Under the pieces are notes generated by a model. That model had not been told where the DNA came from, made no database searches, and saw only the letters and a list, made by a program, of their open reading frames with translations. Source: Bryobacteraceae bacterium (GTDB taxonomy: Bacteria; Acidobacteriota; Terriglobia; Bryobacterales; Bryobacteraceae). Taken from it: a stretch of DNA of 64,000 nucleotides. Below are positions 55,973 to 64,000 of the stretch, in pieces; the first letter of the stretch is position 1; the number at the start of each line of letters is the position of its first letter. Both the position numbers and the translations under genes were made by a program. The stretch spans positions 372,001 to 436,000 of the forward strand of contig CANGYQ010000003.1 of assembly GCA_947458745.1 (NCBI GenBank), given 5' to 3'.

Positions 55973-56990
55973 GCACTTCCTCCGCTGTGGCCGCACCGCA
56001 CGCCACGGCGCGAGCGGTGAACTGCCGCAGTCCGCGCACGGTGGCCTCATCGTCAAACTGATTGCCCAGGCGCGTCGCCCGGTCCATGTAGTTGCCCAGC
56101 CGCCGCAGCGTCGAATCCAGATGCTCCCGGAAGAAGCTGAACACCGTCGCGTAGCGGCTGACCAGCTGAGCCGGATGCACATCCCAGCCCTGGTAGATGC
56201 CGCACTTCAACGCATGGCGGACGCATTCCGCATGGGCCTTCCAGGCCGCGTGCACGGCGTACGTGTCGCCTACCGGCAGCAGATTCGTCACCCCGTCGGC
56301 CATCGGCACTTCCAGCTCCGCCACGGCTACCTGGATCACGCTGCGGGCGTAGTCACACGCGGGGTGCAGCAAGGTCTGCTCCGCGCTGGTGATCCCGAGT
56401 GAAGCCATGTAGTCGTAGGCCCCAAAGTGCGCACCCACACAGCGCCCTTCGCAGGCATCCACCAACTGCGCGATGTGGCGCAAGGCGCGCGGTGTCTCAA
56501 TCAGCAGCTCAATGCCAATGCCCTCGTGATGCTTCAGCAGCTTCGACAAGCGCCACACCTGCTCGTCATCGGTGATCTTCGGCAAAGTGACGACGAAGCC
56601 GCGCGGAAGCTCGCGCTTCAGGAAGATCTCCAGCGTTCGCACGGCGCGATCCTCGGTGGCGGTCTCAAACGGCTTGACGCGAATGCCGATCCGCCGGGGC
56701 AGAGCGCCGGGAACGGACGCTTCACTCACCAGTAGATCGGCAGCAGCGGCGGCATGGGCGTCTTCTTCGCTTTCGGAGCGGTGCCCGTAGCCATCCTCAA
56801 AGTCAATCCGGAAATCTTCCACCGGCTCCCGCTGGAGTTTTTCTCGCAGCCGCCCGTCCACGCCCGCCGGTAGTGGTAGCGGATAGCCATGTTCGTCCAG
56901 CGCCTTCAGCGCCACCTCGCCCGCCCGCCGCGCGATGCCGGCGCGAAACAGATGAGCTCCCCCATACAACACCTGCACTGGTTGGGTCAT
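55965..56990 (-). CDS. HpcH/HpaI-type aldolase-fold protein (DUF6986-like)
   Basis: A 341-residue TIM-barrel protein related to the HpcH/HpaI aldolase and citrate lyase beta superfamily. Visible marks are RIDFEDGYGHRSESEEDAHA (acidic, metal-binding), RIGIRVKPFE, FVVTLPKITDDEQV, GIELLIETPRAL and CVGAHFGAYDYMASLG. It likely cleaves or condenses a 2-oxo or acyl-CoA substrate with a divalent metal. Lying between a nucleoside permease and guanine deaminase genes, it may serve the end of purine breakdown (glyoxylate-level chemistry), which is an inference from context. Confidence 0.78.
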   Translation of the reverse strand: MTQPVQVLYGGAHLFRAGIARRAGEVALKALDEHGYPLPLPAGVDGRLREKLQREPVEDFRIDFEDGYGHRSESEEDAHAAAAADLLVSEASVPGALPRRIGIRVKPFETATEDRAVRTLEIFLKRELPRGFVVTLPKITDDEQVWRLSKLLKHHEGIGIELLIETPRALRHIAQLVDACEGRCVGAHFGAYDYMASLGITSAEQTLLHPACDYARSVIQVAVAELEVPMADGVTNLLPVGDTYAVHAAWKAHAECVRHALKCGIYQGWDVHPAQLVSRYATVFSFFREHLDSTLRRLGNYMDRATRLGNQFDDEATVRGLRQFTARAVACGAATAEEVHV

Positions 56991-57046
56991 TCATAGGTAA
57001 CATCGCACATCGCGCACCTGGTGAGCGACGTGGCCCGCGCGGCGAG

Positions 57047-57514
57047 CTAATATGCCACTCGATCCGCGCGCTGCCACCAGGCCTCAAACGGCGCTCGCGC
57101 ATCGGGCCGGGGCACGTGGACCAGCGGGATCCGGCGGCGGCTGGTGTCGGCCGCGAACTCGTCGTAAATCAAGCGATCATCAAAGCCGCCCAACGCGGCG
57201 TCGTGGCGGGTGGCGGCGAAGTAGACCCGGTCGAGATGCGCCCAATAGATCGCACCAAGGCACATCGGGCACGGTTCGCAACTGGAATAGATCTCACAGC
57301 CCACTAAATCAAAGGTGCCTAGCGCCAAACTGGCGGCGCGGATGGCGTTGACTTCCGCATGGGCCGTCGGGTCACAACTGGTGGTGACGGTGTTGCCCGC
57401 TTCGGAAATGATGACTCCGTTCCGTGTGATGACCGCGCCAAAAGGGCCGCCCGAGCCGGTCTGCACATTGCTGACGGCCAGAGCGATGGCCCGCTGAAGA
57501 TACTGGAGCTCCAA
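57047..57514 (-). CDS. guaD: Guanine deaminase (cytidine-deaminase fold)
   Basis: A 155-residue zinc hydrolase that converts guanine to xanthine. Zinc ligands and the proton-shuttling Glu are in PTAHAEVNAI and SSCEPCPMCLGAIYW. The segment GGFDDRLIYDEF and the C-terminal swap region ending PFEAWWQRADRVAY resemble the short Bacillus-type GuaD more than tRNA adenosine deaminases. The start is TTG. Its upstream neighbour ends 11 bases away, and the aldolase-like and nucleoside permease genes follow on the same strand, which supports a purine-salvage or breakdown operon. Confidence 0.88.
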   Translation of the reverse strand: MELQYLQRAIALAVSNVQTGSGGPFGAVITRNGVIISEAGNTVTTSCDPTAHAEVNAIRAASLALGTFDLVGCEIYSSCEPCPMCLGAIYWAHLDRVYFAATRHDAALGGFDDRLIYDEFAADTSRRRIPLVHVPRPDARAPFEAWWQRADRVAY

Positions 57515-57524
57515 TCGGGACGCC

Positions 57525-58826
57525 CTAGGGTTGCGGCTTGGGCTCAGCCGTTTCGGTCTTGGCCGACGCGCTCATCTTCTCCACTTGCAACAGTTGGTTG
57601 CGGACCAGGTCGGCATCCTTGGCCTGCGGGGCGAATTTTAGGTAGAGCTTCATGTGTTCGGCCGCACCGGTCAGGTCATTCTTTTCCGCCAGAATGATGC
57701 CGAGGATGTGCGCCAGCTTGGGCAGGCGGTGCTGCTCGTCCTGCTTCAAGCCTTCGCGAGCGCTCTTTTCGGCCGGTTCCATTTTTTGGAGGTTGTAGTT
57801 CGCGACGGCGTTGTAGAAGTAGGCGCCGGGATAATCAAACGGGTCCAGCTTGATGACGCGGTCCGTCGTGTCGGCCACGTCCTGCCACTTTGCTTCTTTC
57901 GCGGCCAGTCCGGCCAGCTGCATGTAGGGCTTGATGAACTTGGCATCCGCCGCCAGCGCCTTCTGGTAGGCATCTTTGGCGGGCTCCACCTGGTTGGCCC
58001 GTTCCCGAATGACGCCCAGCTCATACCAGGCCGCAGCGAACCTGGGGTAATGCTCCACGGCCTTCTCCAGTTCCTTCTCTGCCTCGCTGTCCTTCTTTTT
58101 TTTCAGCGAGTTGATGGCCTTCTCAAACGACTTCCTGGCTTCCTTCGGCGCTTCCAGCGTCGTCATGCTGGTGGTGCGGCCTTCCACCTTGCCCAGCCGC
58201 TTCAGAATAATCGTGCCGATATCCGGGTTGTCCATGAAGCGGCGGCCGGCCAAAGAAACGGCCTGGCCGCGGAAGCCGGGCAGGGAAGCGCGGATCTCGC
58301 AGGTCATCAAGGCACTTTCAGTGATCCCACGCGTGTTGCTCATGCCGGGCATACCCAGGCCACCCCCGCTGCGGGCAAACGGGTCATCGCTGCCATTGCC
58401 CACGCTGGCGTCAGCCAGCATCTGCGTGTTCTGGCCCAGTTGGATGGAGAAGCGGCCCTTGGAGTCGGTATAGCCTTCCGGGCGTGGAGAGCCGCCGTTG
58501 CAGACGCGCTCAATGGTGACGGGCTCCGGTGGCGGGGTGCCGTCATCCAGCATCACCTTGCCGGACAAAAAGACCGGCATCTGCCGCTCAAAGCTCGGCT
58601 GCTGCTGCTGGCTGTTCGGGATACTTCCGCTTTGGCGGGTGTTTCCCATTGAGCCGGGGTTCGCAGTGCTGCCCGTACCTCCGGCCGCGCCGCCCGCGGC
58701 GCCGCCAGTGGAGCCTCCGGTGCTGCCGCCCGCGCCACCCGCGCCGCCTGCCCCACCTGTCGCCTGTGCACCCAACTGGGCACTAAGAACAACTGCCAGA
58801 ACCGGCAGCATTGCCAATCGCCGCAT
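57525..58826 (-). CDS. Secreted TPR protein with Gly-rich segment and carboxypeptidase-like domain
   Basis: A 433-residue protein. A signal peptide (to about residue 20) is followed by a low-complexity Gly/Ala/Ser/Thr stretch (about 22-55; GGAGG and GGSTGG repeats), a beta-sandwich segment (about 85-210; PVFLSGKVMLDDGTPPPEP, GYTDSKGRFSIQLG), and a TPR array (about 230-415; SEAEKELEKAVEHYPRFAAA, AKDAYQKALAADAKFIKPY). This combination is common in acidobacterial secreted proteins and suggests protein binding at the envelope. The gene precedes guaD by 11 bases but a shared role is not evident. Confidence 0.85.
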   Translation of the reverse strand: MRRLAMLPVLAVVLSAQLGAQATGGAGGAGGAGGSTGGSTGGAAGGAAGGTGSTANPGSMGNTRQSGSIPNSQQQQPSFERQMPVFLSGKVMLDDGTPPPEPVTIERVCNGGSPRPEGYTDSKGRFSIQLGQNTQMLADASVGNGSDDPFARSGGGLGMPGMSNTRGITESALMTCEIRASLPGFRGQAVSLAGRRFMDNPDIGTIILKRLGKVEGRTTSMTTLEAPKEARKSFEKAINSLKKKKDSEAEKELEKAVEHYPRFAAAWYELGVIRERANQVEPAKDAYQKALAADAKFIKPYMQLAGLAAKEAKWQDVADTTDRVIKLDPFDYPGAYFYNAVANYNLQKMEPAEKSAREGLKQDEQHRLPKLAHILGIILAEKNDLTGAAEHMKLYLKFAPQAKDADLVRNQLLQVEKMSASAKTETAEPKPQP

Positions 58827-58884
58827 GGACCACCTCCGGAGCGAATCTTTGTCCGGTATTATGACACGGCGCTAAGATGGAAGC

Positions 58885-59487
58885 ATGCTTGTCTCCCGTG
58901 CGGTCGCCACCGCTGCTCTCGTTCTGCTGGTGGGCTGCTCCGCGCCGCCGCCTCCGCCCAAGAAGGAAGTTCCCGCCAAACCGGCCACTGGCTTGTCTGG
59001 GGTCTTTAAGGCTTACCAGATGGCCCGCGCCAGTTGGGCACAGGATGCAATGCCTTTGAAGGCGCACAGCATCAACCTGGAGTCGGTGAAGAGCGAGAAT
59101 GGCAAGGCGGGTGTCTGGTCGGTGACCTTCTATTCAGAAAGCCGCCAGAAGTCCCGAACCTACACGTGGTCGGCCATTGAAGGCGAGGGCTTCCACAAGG
59201 ACGTCTTCGCGCAACAGGAAGAAGGCTTTACTCCCAGCCGCCAAGCGCGTCCGTTCCGCATCGAGGCCTTGAAATCAGATACCGACAAGGCTTGGGAAGT
59301 GGCGGTGAAGAAGGTCGAAGAACTCGTCAAGAAGTCCCCCAATCTGCCCGCCTTTTTCGTACTGGAGACCTCCGACCGCTTCCCGGATCCTTATTGGCGC
59401 GTCGTCTGGGGTGAGTCCATCTCCTCGAGCAATTTCTCGGTTTTCGTCAACACCACCAACGGCGAGTTCCTCATGAAGGGGAACTAG
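58885..59487 (+). CDS. Lipoprotein of unknown function
   Basis: A 200-residue protein with a lipobox (LLVGCS) and a poly-Pro/Lys spacer. The rest contains two repeats of a beta-hairpin type pattern (VWSVTFYSESRQKSRTYTW and YWRVVWGESISSSNFSVFV with NGEFL), resembling PepSY/YpeB-like inhibitory modules, but the match is weak. It is divergent from the TPR gene and 46 bases before the DUF169 gene. Confidence 0.75.
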   Translation: MLVSRAVATAALVLLVGCSAPPPPPKKEVPAKPATGLSGVFKAYQMARASWAQDAMPLKAHSINLESVKSENGKAGVWSVTFYSESRQKSRTYTWSAIEGEGFHKDVFAQQEEGFTPSRQARPFRIEALKSDTDKAWEVAVKKVEELVKKSPNLPAFFVLETSDRFPDPYWRVVWGESISSSNFSVFVNTTNGEFLMKGN

Positions 59488-59533
59488 GCGGATCGCACCG
59501 TCAAGTCCGCCACAGATATCGGGAAGGAGATCC

Positions 59534-60289
59534 ATGGATTACGCTTCATATTCAGAAAGCCTGAGTGCCGCGCTGAGCCTCAAGTTGCCGCCCATTGCCT
59601 TGGCCTTTTCGGCTGACCTGCCGGCGGATTTGCCGCAGTTCCACGGCAGTGTGGCGGCGGGCTGCGTTTTTTGGGAAGAAGCCGCGCGGCAGCCGATCCT
59701 CACCGTTGCCCCTCAGCACGAGATGTGTTCGATTGGCGTCTACACCCACAACCTGGCGGACCCGTCGCCCAACTACGCGTCGGAGTTGAGCACCGTCCTG
59801 ACCGTGCTCGGCCAACTGGAGTATGCGCGCAAAGAGGACGTGGAGCAGATCCCGGTGCTCCCGTCCCGTCCGTCGCGCATACTGTACTCGCCACTCGCGC
59901 TGTGCCCGGTGGTGCCGGACGTGGTCATGCTGTTTGCGAATTCGGCGGACGGGCTAATCATCAGCGAGGCCATTCAGCAGGTAGAGGGCGGCTTTCCGCC
60001 GGCGATGGGCCGTCCGGCTTGTGCCGTGGTTCCGCAAGTCGTCAATTCCGGCCGGGCCGCCTTGAGCTTAGGATGCTGCGGCGCGCGAGCCTATCTGAAA
60101 GTGCTGGCCGATGATGTGGCGCTGTGGGCGCTTCCGGGCCACAAGTTGGCCGAATACACCGCGCGCATTGTGTCGCTGTCGGCCGCCAACAAAACGCTGG
60201 CCCGTTTTCATCAGCTCCGCCAAGAGGATGTGGCCGCTGGCCGGCAACCCTCGTATCAGGAATCGATGGGTCGGCTCCAGTCCGACTAA
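59534..60289 (+). CDS. DUF169 family protein
   Basis: A 251-residue protein of the uncharacterised DUF169 family, which is common in anaerobes and Acidobacteriota. Recognisable features are LKLPPIALAFSADLP at the start, a Cys in AAGCVFWEEAA, CSIGVYTHNL, CPVVPDVVMLFANSADGL, CAVVPQVVNSG and SLGCCGARAYL; the spaced cysteines could bind a metal or cofactor. AAGGAG precedes the ATG. Function not known. Confidence 0.85.
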   Translation: MDYASYSESLSAALSLKLPPIALAFSADLPADLPQFHGSVAAGCVFWEEAARQPILTVAPQHEMCSIGVYTHNLADPSPNYASELSTVLTVLGQLEYARKEDVEQIPVLPSRPSRILYSPLALCPVVPDVVMLFANSADGLIISEAIQQVEGGFPPAMGRPACAVVPQVVNSGRAALSLGCCGARAYLKVLADDVALWALPGHKLAEYTARIVSLSAANKTLARFHQLRQEDVAAGRQPSYQESMGRLQSD

Positions 60290-60346
60290 GCGCCCGCCAG
60301 CCCGGCGACAGTTAACCCGGGCCGATGGATCAGATAGCCGCTGCCC

Positions 60347-61552
60347 TTAGCCGCGCATCACGTGGGCCGGCTTAATGTCGGCCAGCGTGCGGGTGCCGCA
60401 CTGCCGCATGATCAGCTCCAGTTCCGTGCGTAGCAGCCGAAGCACTTGCTCCACGCCTGGCTGGCCGAAGCTCGCCAAGCCCCACAGATATGGGCGGCCA
60501 ACGCATACCGCACTGGCCCCCAGCGCCAGTGCCTTGAAGATGTCGGTACCACGCCGGAAGCCGCCGTCGATCAGCACCGGCATCCGGCCCTCTACCGCCT
60601 CGATCACTTCCGGCAGACATTCAATCGTGCCGCGACCCGTTTCAGTGGCGCGCGCGCCATGGTTCGAAACGATCAAGCCGTCCACACCCGCATCCACGGC
60701 CAGCCGAGCATCCTCGGCCGTCTCCAGGCCCTTCAGGATGAACTTCACCTTCGTGAAGCGCCGCAGCTTGTCCACAAACTTCCAATCCATCCCGGGGTTA
60801 CCCGTGGTCAGCCCCTCGGTGTCGATGCCGTCAAACATCGGCTTCCGGTTGAACCCATAGGTGGGCGTGTGGCAGGCCGAACATTGCCGGGTGTCGTAGC
60901 GCTTGGCCCGCTCGAGCGTATCCGTGCGACGCCCGGAGTTGGTGTCGATCGTCAGCGCGATCACCGTCGCCCCCGCCTGCTCCGCGTGCCGGACCAACTG
61001 CTCCGTCACTTCCCAACGCTGCGTCGCGTAGAGCTGATACCAGATGGGGCTGGCCACGGCCCGCATCACATCTTCGATCTTGGTGTTGGTGACGGTGGAC
61101 AACATCATCTGCGTCTTGGTGGCACCCGCCGCTTTGGCCACCGCCAGCTCAGCCTGCGGGTGAAACGCCATCTGGTTACCCGTCGGCGCGATGATGATGG
61201 GACATTCCAAGGTGGACCCAAACAGCGTCCGCTTCGTGTCGAGATCGCGCACGTCCACCAGACGCCGGGGCCGCAGCTTGAACTTGTCGAAGCCCGCCCG
61301 ATTGGCGCGCAGCGTCGCATCGTCGTCTACGCCCGTCGCCATGTAGGCAAAGTGAGCCGGGGGCAGCTTCTGCTTGGCCACGGCCTCAAACTCCAACACG
61401 TTGATCGCCTCCTGCGGGCTCTTCAACAGGTACGGCTCGTTTGGTGACGGGGAGTTGGTTTGGGCGGCCGCAGCAAGGGGGCTGGCGGCCAGCCACTGGA
61501 GAAACTGGCGGCGGCTGTCGTGTCTAGTCACGCGAAAGAGTGTATCAATCAC
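60347..61552 (-). CDS. Tat-exported FMN-dependent alpha-hydroxyacid dehydrogenase with CXXCH motif
   Basis: A 401-residue member of the lactate oxidase/flavocytochrome b2 family. A twin-arginine signal (SRRQFLQWLAASPLAAAA) directs it to the periplasm. The FMN barrel shows PIIIAPTGNQM, WYQLYATQRWEV, ALTIDTNSGRR, FILKGL (Lys 274), VSNHGARATE (catalytic His 298) and PVLIDGGFRRGTDIFKALALGA. Unusually, residues 224-228 read CSACH, a c-type haem attachment motif, in the loop before TYGFNRKPMF. It probably oxidises L-lactate or a related acid and passes electrons to the cytochrome chain. It starts at GTG 61552 or GTG 61531. Confidence 0.88.
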   Translation of the reverse strand: MIDTLFRVTRHDSRRQFLQWLAASPLAAAAQTNSPSPNEPYLLKSPQEAINVLEFEAVAKQKLPPAHFAYMATGVDDDATLRANRAGFDKFKLRPRRLVDVRDLDTKRTLFGSTLECPIIIAPTGNQMAFHPQAELAVAKAAGATKTQMMLSTVTNTKIEDVMRAVASPIWYQLYATQRWEVTEQLVRHAEQAGATVIALTIDTNSGRRTDTLERAKRYDTRQCSACHTPTYGFNRKPMFDGIDTEGLTTGNPGMDWKFVDKLRRFTKVKFILKGLETAEDARLAVDAGVDGLIVSNHGARATETGRGTIECLPEVIEAVEGRMPVLIDGGFRRGTDIFKALALGASAVCVGRPYLWGLASFGQPGVEQVLRLLRTELELIMRQCGTRTLADIKPAHVMRG

Positions 61553-61584
61553 TTCCGCTCGATGCTTCGCGGGAGCGGTGGCGA

Positions 61585-62277
61585 TTACGCCGCCTGATTC
61601 ATTACGCGCAGTTCATCCAGCGACAACCGGCCCGTGTAGATAGCCATTCCCAGCGCCGCGTGGATGTCCAGCTTGAGCAATGCCCGCACGTCATCGAGCG
61701 TGGTGATGCCACCCGCGGCCGTGATCTCATGCGGCGTCGCGGCGCGAAGGCGGGCAAACCAGTCCAGGTCCGTCCCGGCCATCATGCCTTCCTTGTCGAC
61801 GTAGGTGCACAGAAAGCCGGAGCAATAAGGCGTTAGCTGGGCGATCACTTCTTCCGCGGTCAAGTTGATCGATTCCCGCCAGCCCTTCACGACAATGCGG
61901 CCATCCTTGGAGTCGAGCGCAATCACCGCCCACGTGGGGTCCAGTTGCTTCAGAAACTCAGTGTTCAATCCGTCACCCTGGAAGGCGGCTGTGCCCACAA
62001 TCACACGATCCGCGCCCTGCTCCAGCAGCTTAAAAAAACGCTCCGCCGTGCGGACCCCGCCGCCAATACGGCACTTGGCCCGGCGGGCGAGAAACTCCAC
62101 CAGCTCATCGTTGAAGCCGCTGCCAATCGCGGCATCGAGGTCGATCACCTGGATCGTGTCGAAGCCCGCGAACTTGTCCAGCATCTCCTGCGGCGTGCCG
62201 CCGGTCAGCGCCTTTTCGCGCCCCTGGACCAGCTGCACCACCTCGCCACCCATCAAGTCAATGCAAGGAATAATCAT
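61585..62277 (-). CDS. hisA: ProFAR isomerase (HisA)
   Basis: A 230-residue TIM-barrel isomerase of histidine biosynthesis. It begins [19 protein letters not shown] with the catalytic Asp in PCIDL, has [11 protein letters not shown], and a second phosphate loop [12 protein letters not shown]; the usual [12 protein letters not shown] segment carries the second Asp region. The ATG overlaps the hisF stop by four bases; the longer frame is antisense noise. It is the last gene of the his operon in this window. Confidence 0.95.
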   Translation of the reverse strand: MIIPCIDLMGGEVVQLVQGREKALTGGTPQEMLDKFAGFDTIQVIDLDAAIGSGFNDELVEFLARRAKCRIGGGVRTAERFFKLLEQGADRVIVGTAAFQGDGLNTEFLKQLDPTWAVIALDSKDGRIVVKGWRESINLTAEEVIAQLTPYCSGFLCTYVDKEGMMAGTDLDWFARLRAATPHEITAAGGITTLDDVRALLKLDIHAALGMAIYTGRLSLDELRVMNQAA

Positions 62278-63032
62278 CGACGAACCGGGACACCTTTCTT
62301 CGCCAGGAACTCTTTTAGATCGGCCACAGTGTAAGTGCCAAAGTGGAAGATCGACGCGGCCAGTGCGGCATCGGCTTCGCCTTCGGTCAGCACCCGTTCG
62401 AAATCTTCCGGCCGCCCGCCGCCACCGGAGGCGATCACGGGGATCTTCGTCGCTCGCGAAACGGTGCGCGTCAGGTCGCAATCAAAGCCCTCCTGCACGC
62501 CGTCCGTATCCATCGAGGTCAACAGAATCTCGCCCGCACCCAGCGCTTCGCCGCGCGCGGCCCACTCGACCGCATCGATGCCCGTGTCCTCGCGGCCACC
62601 TTTGACGAAGACATTCCAGCCGCCCGTTGCGCGTCGTCGCGCATCGATGGCCAGCACCACTGCCTGCGCGCCAAACTCATTGCTCAACTCCGTGATCAGC
62701 TCCGGACGCTTCACCGCCGCCGTGTTGACGCTGACTTTGTCCGCACCCGCCACCAGCGTCTTGCGGGCATCAATGATGCTGCGAATGCCACCGCCCACCG
62801 TCAGCGGAATAAAGACGCGTTGCGCCGTGCGGAACACGACGTCCACCATCGTGTGACGGTTGTCGCTGGAGGCGGTGATGTCCAGAAACACCACTTCATC
62901 GGCACCCTGCTGGTTGTAGCGGTCGGCCAACTCCACCGGATCGCCCGCATCGCGGAGATTGACGAAGTTGATGCCCTTCACCACGCGGCCCTGGGTGACA
63001 TCAAGACAAGGAATGATTCGTTTGGCGAGCAT
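62274..63032 (-). CDS. hisF: Imidazole glycerol phosphate synthase, cyclase subunit
   Basis: A 252-residue TIM barrel that uses ammonia from HisH to form imidazole glycerol phosphate and AICAR. Catalytic Asp residues are in [15 protein letters not shown] and [15 protein letters not shown]; phosphate-binding loops are VGGGIRS and [11 protein letters not shown]. Full length. It overlaps hisH by one base (TGATG) and hisA by four. Confidence 0.97.
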   Translation of the reverse strand: MLAKRIIPCLDVTQGRVVKGINFVNLRDAGDPVELADRYNQQGADEVVFLDITASSDNRHTMVDVVFRTAQRVFIPLTVGGGIRSIIDARKTLVAGADKVSVNTAAVKRPELITELSNEFGAQAVVLAIDARRRATGGWNVFVKGGREDTGIDAVEWAARGEALGAGEILLTSMDTDGVQEGFDCDLTRTVSRATKIPVIASGGGGRPEDFERVLTEGEADAALAASIFHFGTYTVADLKEFLAKKGVPVRR

Positions 63033-63625
63033 CAGAGGTTCACAAAATTACGGACCACGGCCAACCCCAGCGGTCCTGACTTTTCCGGATGGAACTGCAC
63101 CGCATGAATGTTGCCCGCTTCAATCACCGCGCTGAAGGGCGTGCGATACGTGCAGACCGCCGTTGTCTCCGCAATCACCGGCGCGTAGTAGCTATTGGCG
63201 AAGTACATATGCGCACCATCCGGCAGGCCATTCAGCAGCGTCCCGGGGCGGGCGGTCTCCAGTTGATCCCAGCCCATGTGTGGCACCCGCTGGTCCGGCT
63301 CAAAACGCTTGATCGTGCCGGGGAAGATATTCAACCCCGCCAGACCCGGCGCCTCTTCGCTATCGGCGAACAGCGCCTGCAAGCCCAGACAGATGCCCAG
63401 AAATGGCGACCCGCTGCGAATGAATTCGAGCAACGGCTCCCGCACCCGCATCGCATCCAGCGTCCGGATCATCTGGCCAAAATGGCCCACGCCCGGCAGG
63501 ATCAGCTTCGTCGCCTCTCGCAGACCCGCCACATCATCCACCAGCTTGTACTTCGCGCCGATCTCATGCAGCGTGTTCTGCACACTGCGGAGATTGCCGG
63601 CGCCGTAATCGAAAATCGTGATCAT
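63032..63625 (-). CDS. hisH: Imidazole glycerol phosphate synthase, glutaminase subunit
   Basis: A 197-residue class I glutamine amidotransferase that feeds ammonia to HisF. The nucleophile Cys is in [13 protein letters not shown], the catalytic His/Glu pair in [10 protein letters not shown], and GVGHFGQM forms the oxyanion region. ATG 63625 overlaps the hisB stop by four bases. Confidence 0.96.
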   Translation of the reverse strand: MITIFDYGAGNLRSVQNTLHEIGAKYKLVDDVAGLREATKLILPGVGHFGQMIRTLDAMRVREPLLEFIRSGSPFLGICLGLQALFADSEEAPGLAGLNIFPGTIKRFEPDQRVPHMGWDQLETARPGTLLNGLPDGAHMYFANSYYAPVIAETTAVCTYRTPFSAVIEAGNIHAVQFHPEKSGPLGLAVVRNFVNL

Positions 63626-64000
63626 GCGGTTTTCTCGAGCAGCCCTTTGGTGGACGGCAGTTGATCCTTCAGCCGTGCATCCTTCGAGCAGGCGTACTTC
63701 ATCGCGCGGGCAAAGCACTTAAAGATGGCTTCGATCTTGTGGTGGTTCGACCGGCCGTAGAGGATCTTCACGTGGCAGTTCGCGCCCGCGTGCACGGTGA
63801 AGCCGTCAAAGAAGTCCGGACTCAGCTCCGTGATGTAGTCGCCCACCAGCCGCGTCTTCACCTTGTCCTGATAAACCAGCGCCGGGCGGCCCCCTAAGTC
63901 AATTGCGACCACGGCCAGCGTCTCATCCATCGGCAACACGAAATAGCCCGCCCGGTTGATACCCTTGCGGTCACCCAACGCTTTGGCGAACAGCTGTCCC
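63622..64000 (-). CDS. hisB: Imidazoleglycerol-phosphate dehydratase (5' end outside window)
   Basis: About 125 C-terminal residues of HisB, which dehydrates imidazole glycerol phosphate. Signatures are [56 protein letters not shown] with the metal-binding His pair, and the end LPSTKGLLE. The frame stays open to the right edge, so the N-terminal half is missing. Like its neighbours it is coupled to hisH by an ATGA overlap. Confidence 0.95.
   Translation of the reverse strand, partial: GQLFAKALGDRKGINRAGYFVLPMDETLAVVAIDLGGRPALVYQDKVKTRLVGDYITELSPDFFDGFTVHAGANCHVKILYGRSNHHKIEAIFKCFARAMKYACSKDARLKDQLPSTKGLLEKTA

Noticed and set aside
1-64000. CRISPR arrays, tRNA/rRNA genes, insertion sequences, prophage or integrase genes
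   Set aside because: No regularly spaced direct repeats, no cloverleaf-like sequences that I could recognise, and no transposase or integrase motifs on either strand.

Overview
The window is high-GC chromosomal DNA that most resembles Acidobacteriota of the Solibacter/Bryobacter type. The pointers are large Oar-like TonB-dependent receptors with an N-terminal carboxypeptidase-regulatory domain, a HpnI-like glycosyltransferase, many small secreted or lipoproteins, an actinobacterial-style fused 2-oxoglutarate dehydrogenase (Kgd) and tightly overlapping (ATGA) gene pairs. This assignment is inferred from gene content; no rRNA gene is present. I see no tRNA gene, CRISPR array, insertion sequence, integrase or phage gene.

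Layout. 0-9 kb: the 3' end of an aminotransferase, an intact Oar-like receptor, then (minus strand) DNA ligase D coupled to a secreted ankyrin protein, and two metallophosphoesterases. 9.4-10 kb: remains of a histidine kinase. 10-21 kb: S41 peptidase, PduO-type cobalamin adenosyltransferase, fused E2-E1 oxoglutarate dehydrogenase, two methyltransferases around a 2-hydroxyacid dehydrogenase, and thrS. 20.8-32.6 kb: HpnI-like glycosyltransferase, then a region that looks devoted to D-amino acids and 2-hydroxy/2-oxo acids: two inverted paralogous N-acyl-amino-acid amidohydrolases, a MatC-like permease, a fused FAD/Fe-S dehydrogenase, an aminotransferase and a D-threonine-aldolase-like enzyme. Between the amidohydrolases lie gene fragments and an orphan antitoxin. 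32.6-36.5 kb: glycosyltransferase, REC plus degenerate GGDEF protein, sigma-54 activator, RlpA lipoprotein.

36.5-41.7 kb holds a tiny Lys/Ala/Pro peptide gene with its own promoter and terminator, a MidA-like methyltransferase, and a non-cyanobacterial Kai cluster (PAS/RsbU-N-like protein, kaiB, kaiC) in which kaiB is intact while kaiC (two indels, two nonsense codons) and the PAS gene (one indel) are broken. 41.7-50 kb: carbamoyltransferase, gltX, rsmA, and a three-gene ABC exporter (ATPase, FtsX permease, membrane fusion protein). 50.4-54.9 kb: GNAT protein, frameshifted gamma-glutamyltransferase, and a TonB receptor that has lost its plug domain.

55-64 kb: a probable purine-catabolic set (nucleoside permease family protein, aldolase-fold enzyme, guanine deaminase), a TPR protein, a lipoprotein, a DUF169 protein, a Tat-exported FMN-dependent hydroxyacid dehydrogenase carrying a CXXCH haem-c motif, and the overlapping hisB-hisH-hisF-hisA operon running off the right edge.

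Two themes stand out: ongoing gene decay (at least five broken genes, including a Kai clock-like operon) and a cluster for D-amino-acid/hydroxyacid oxidation. Start codons were chosen by family N-termini and ribosome-binding sites where the longest reading frame was implausible.
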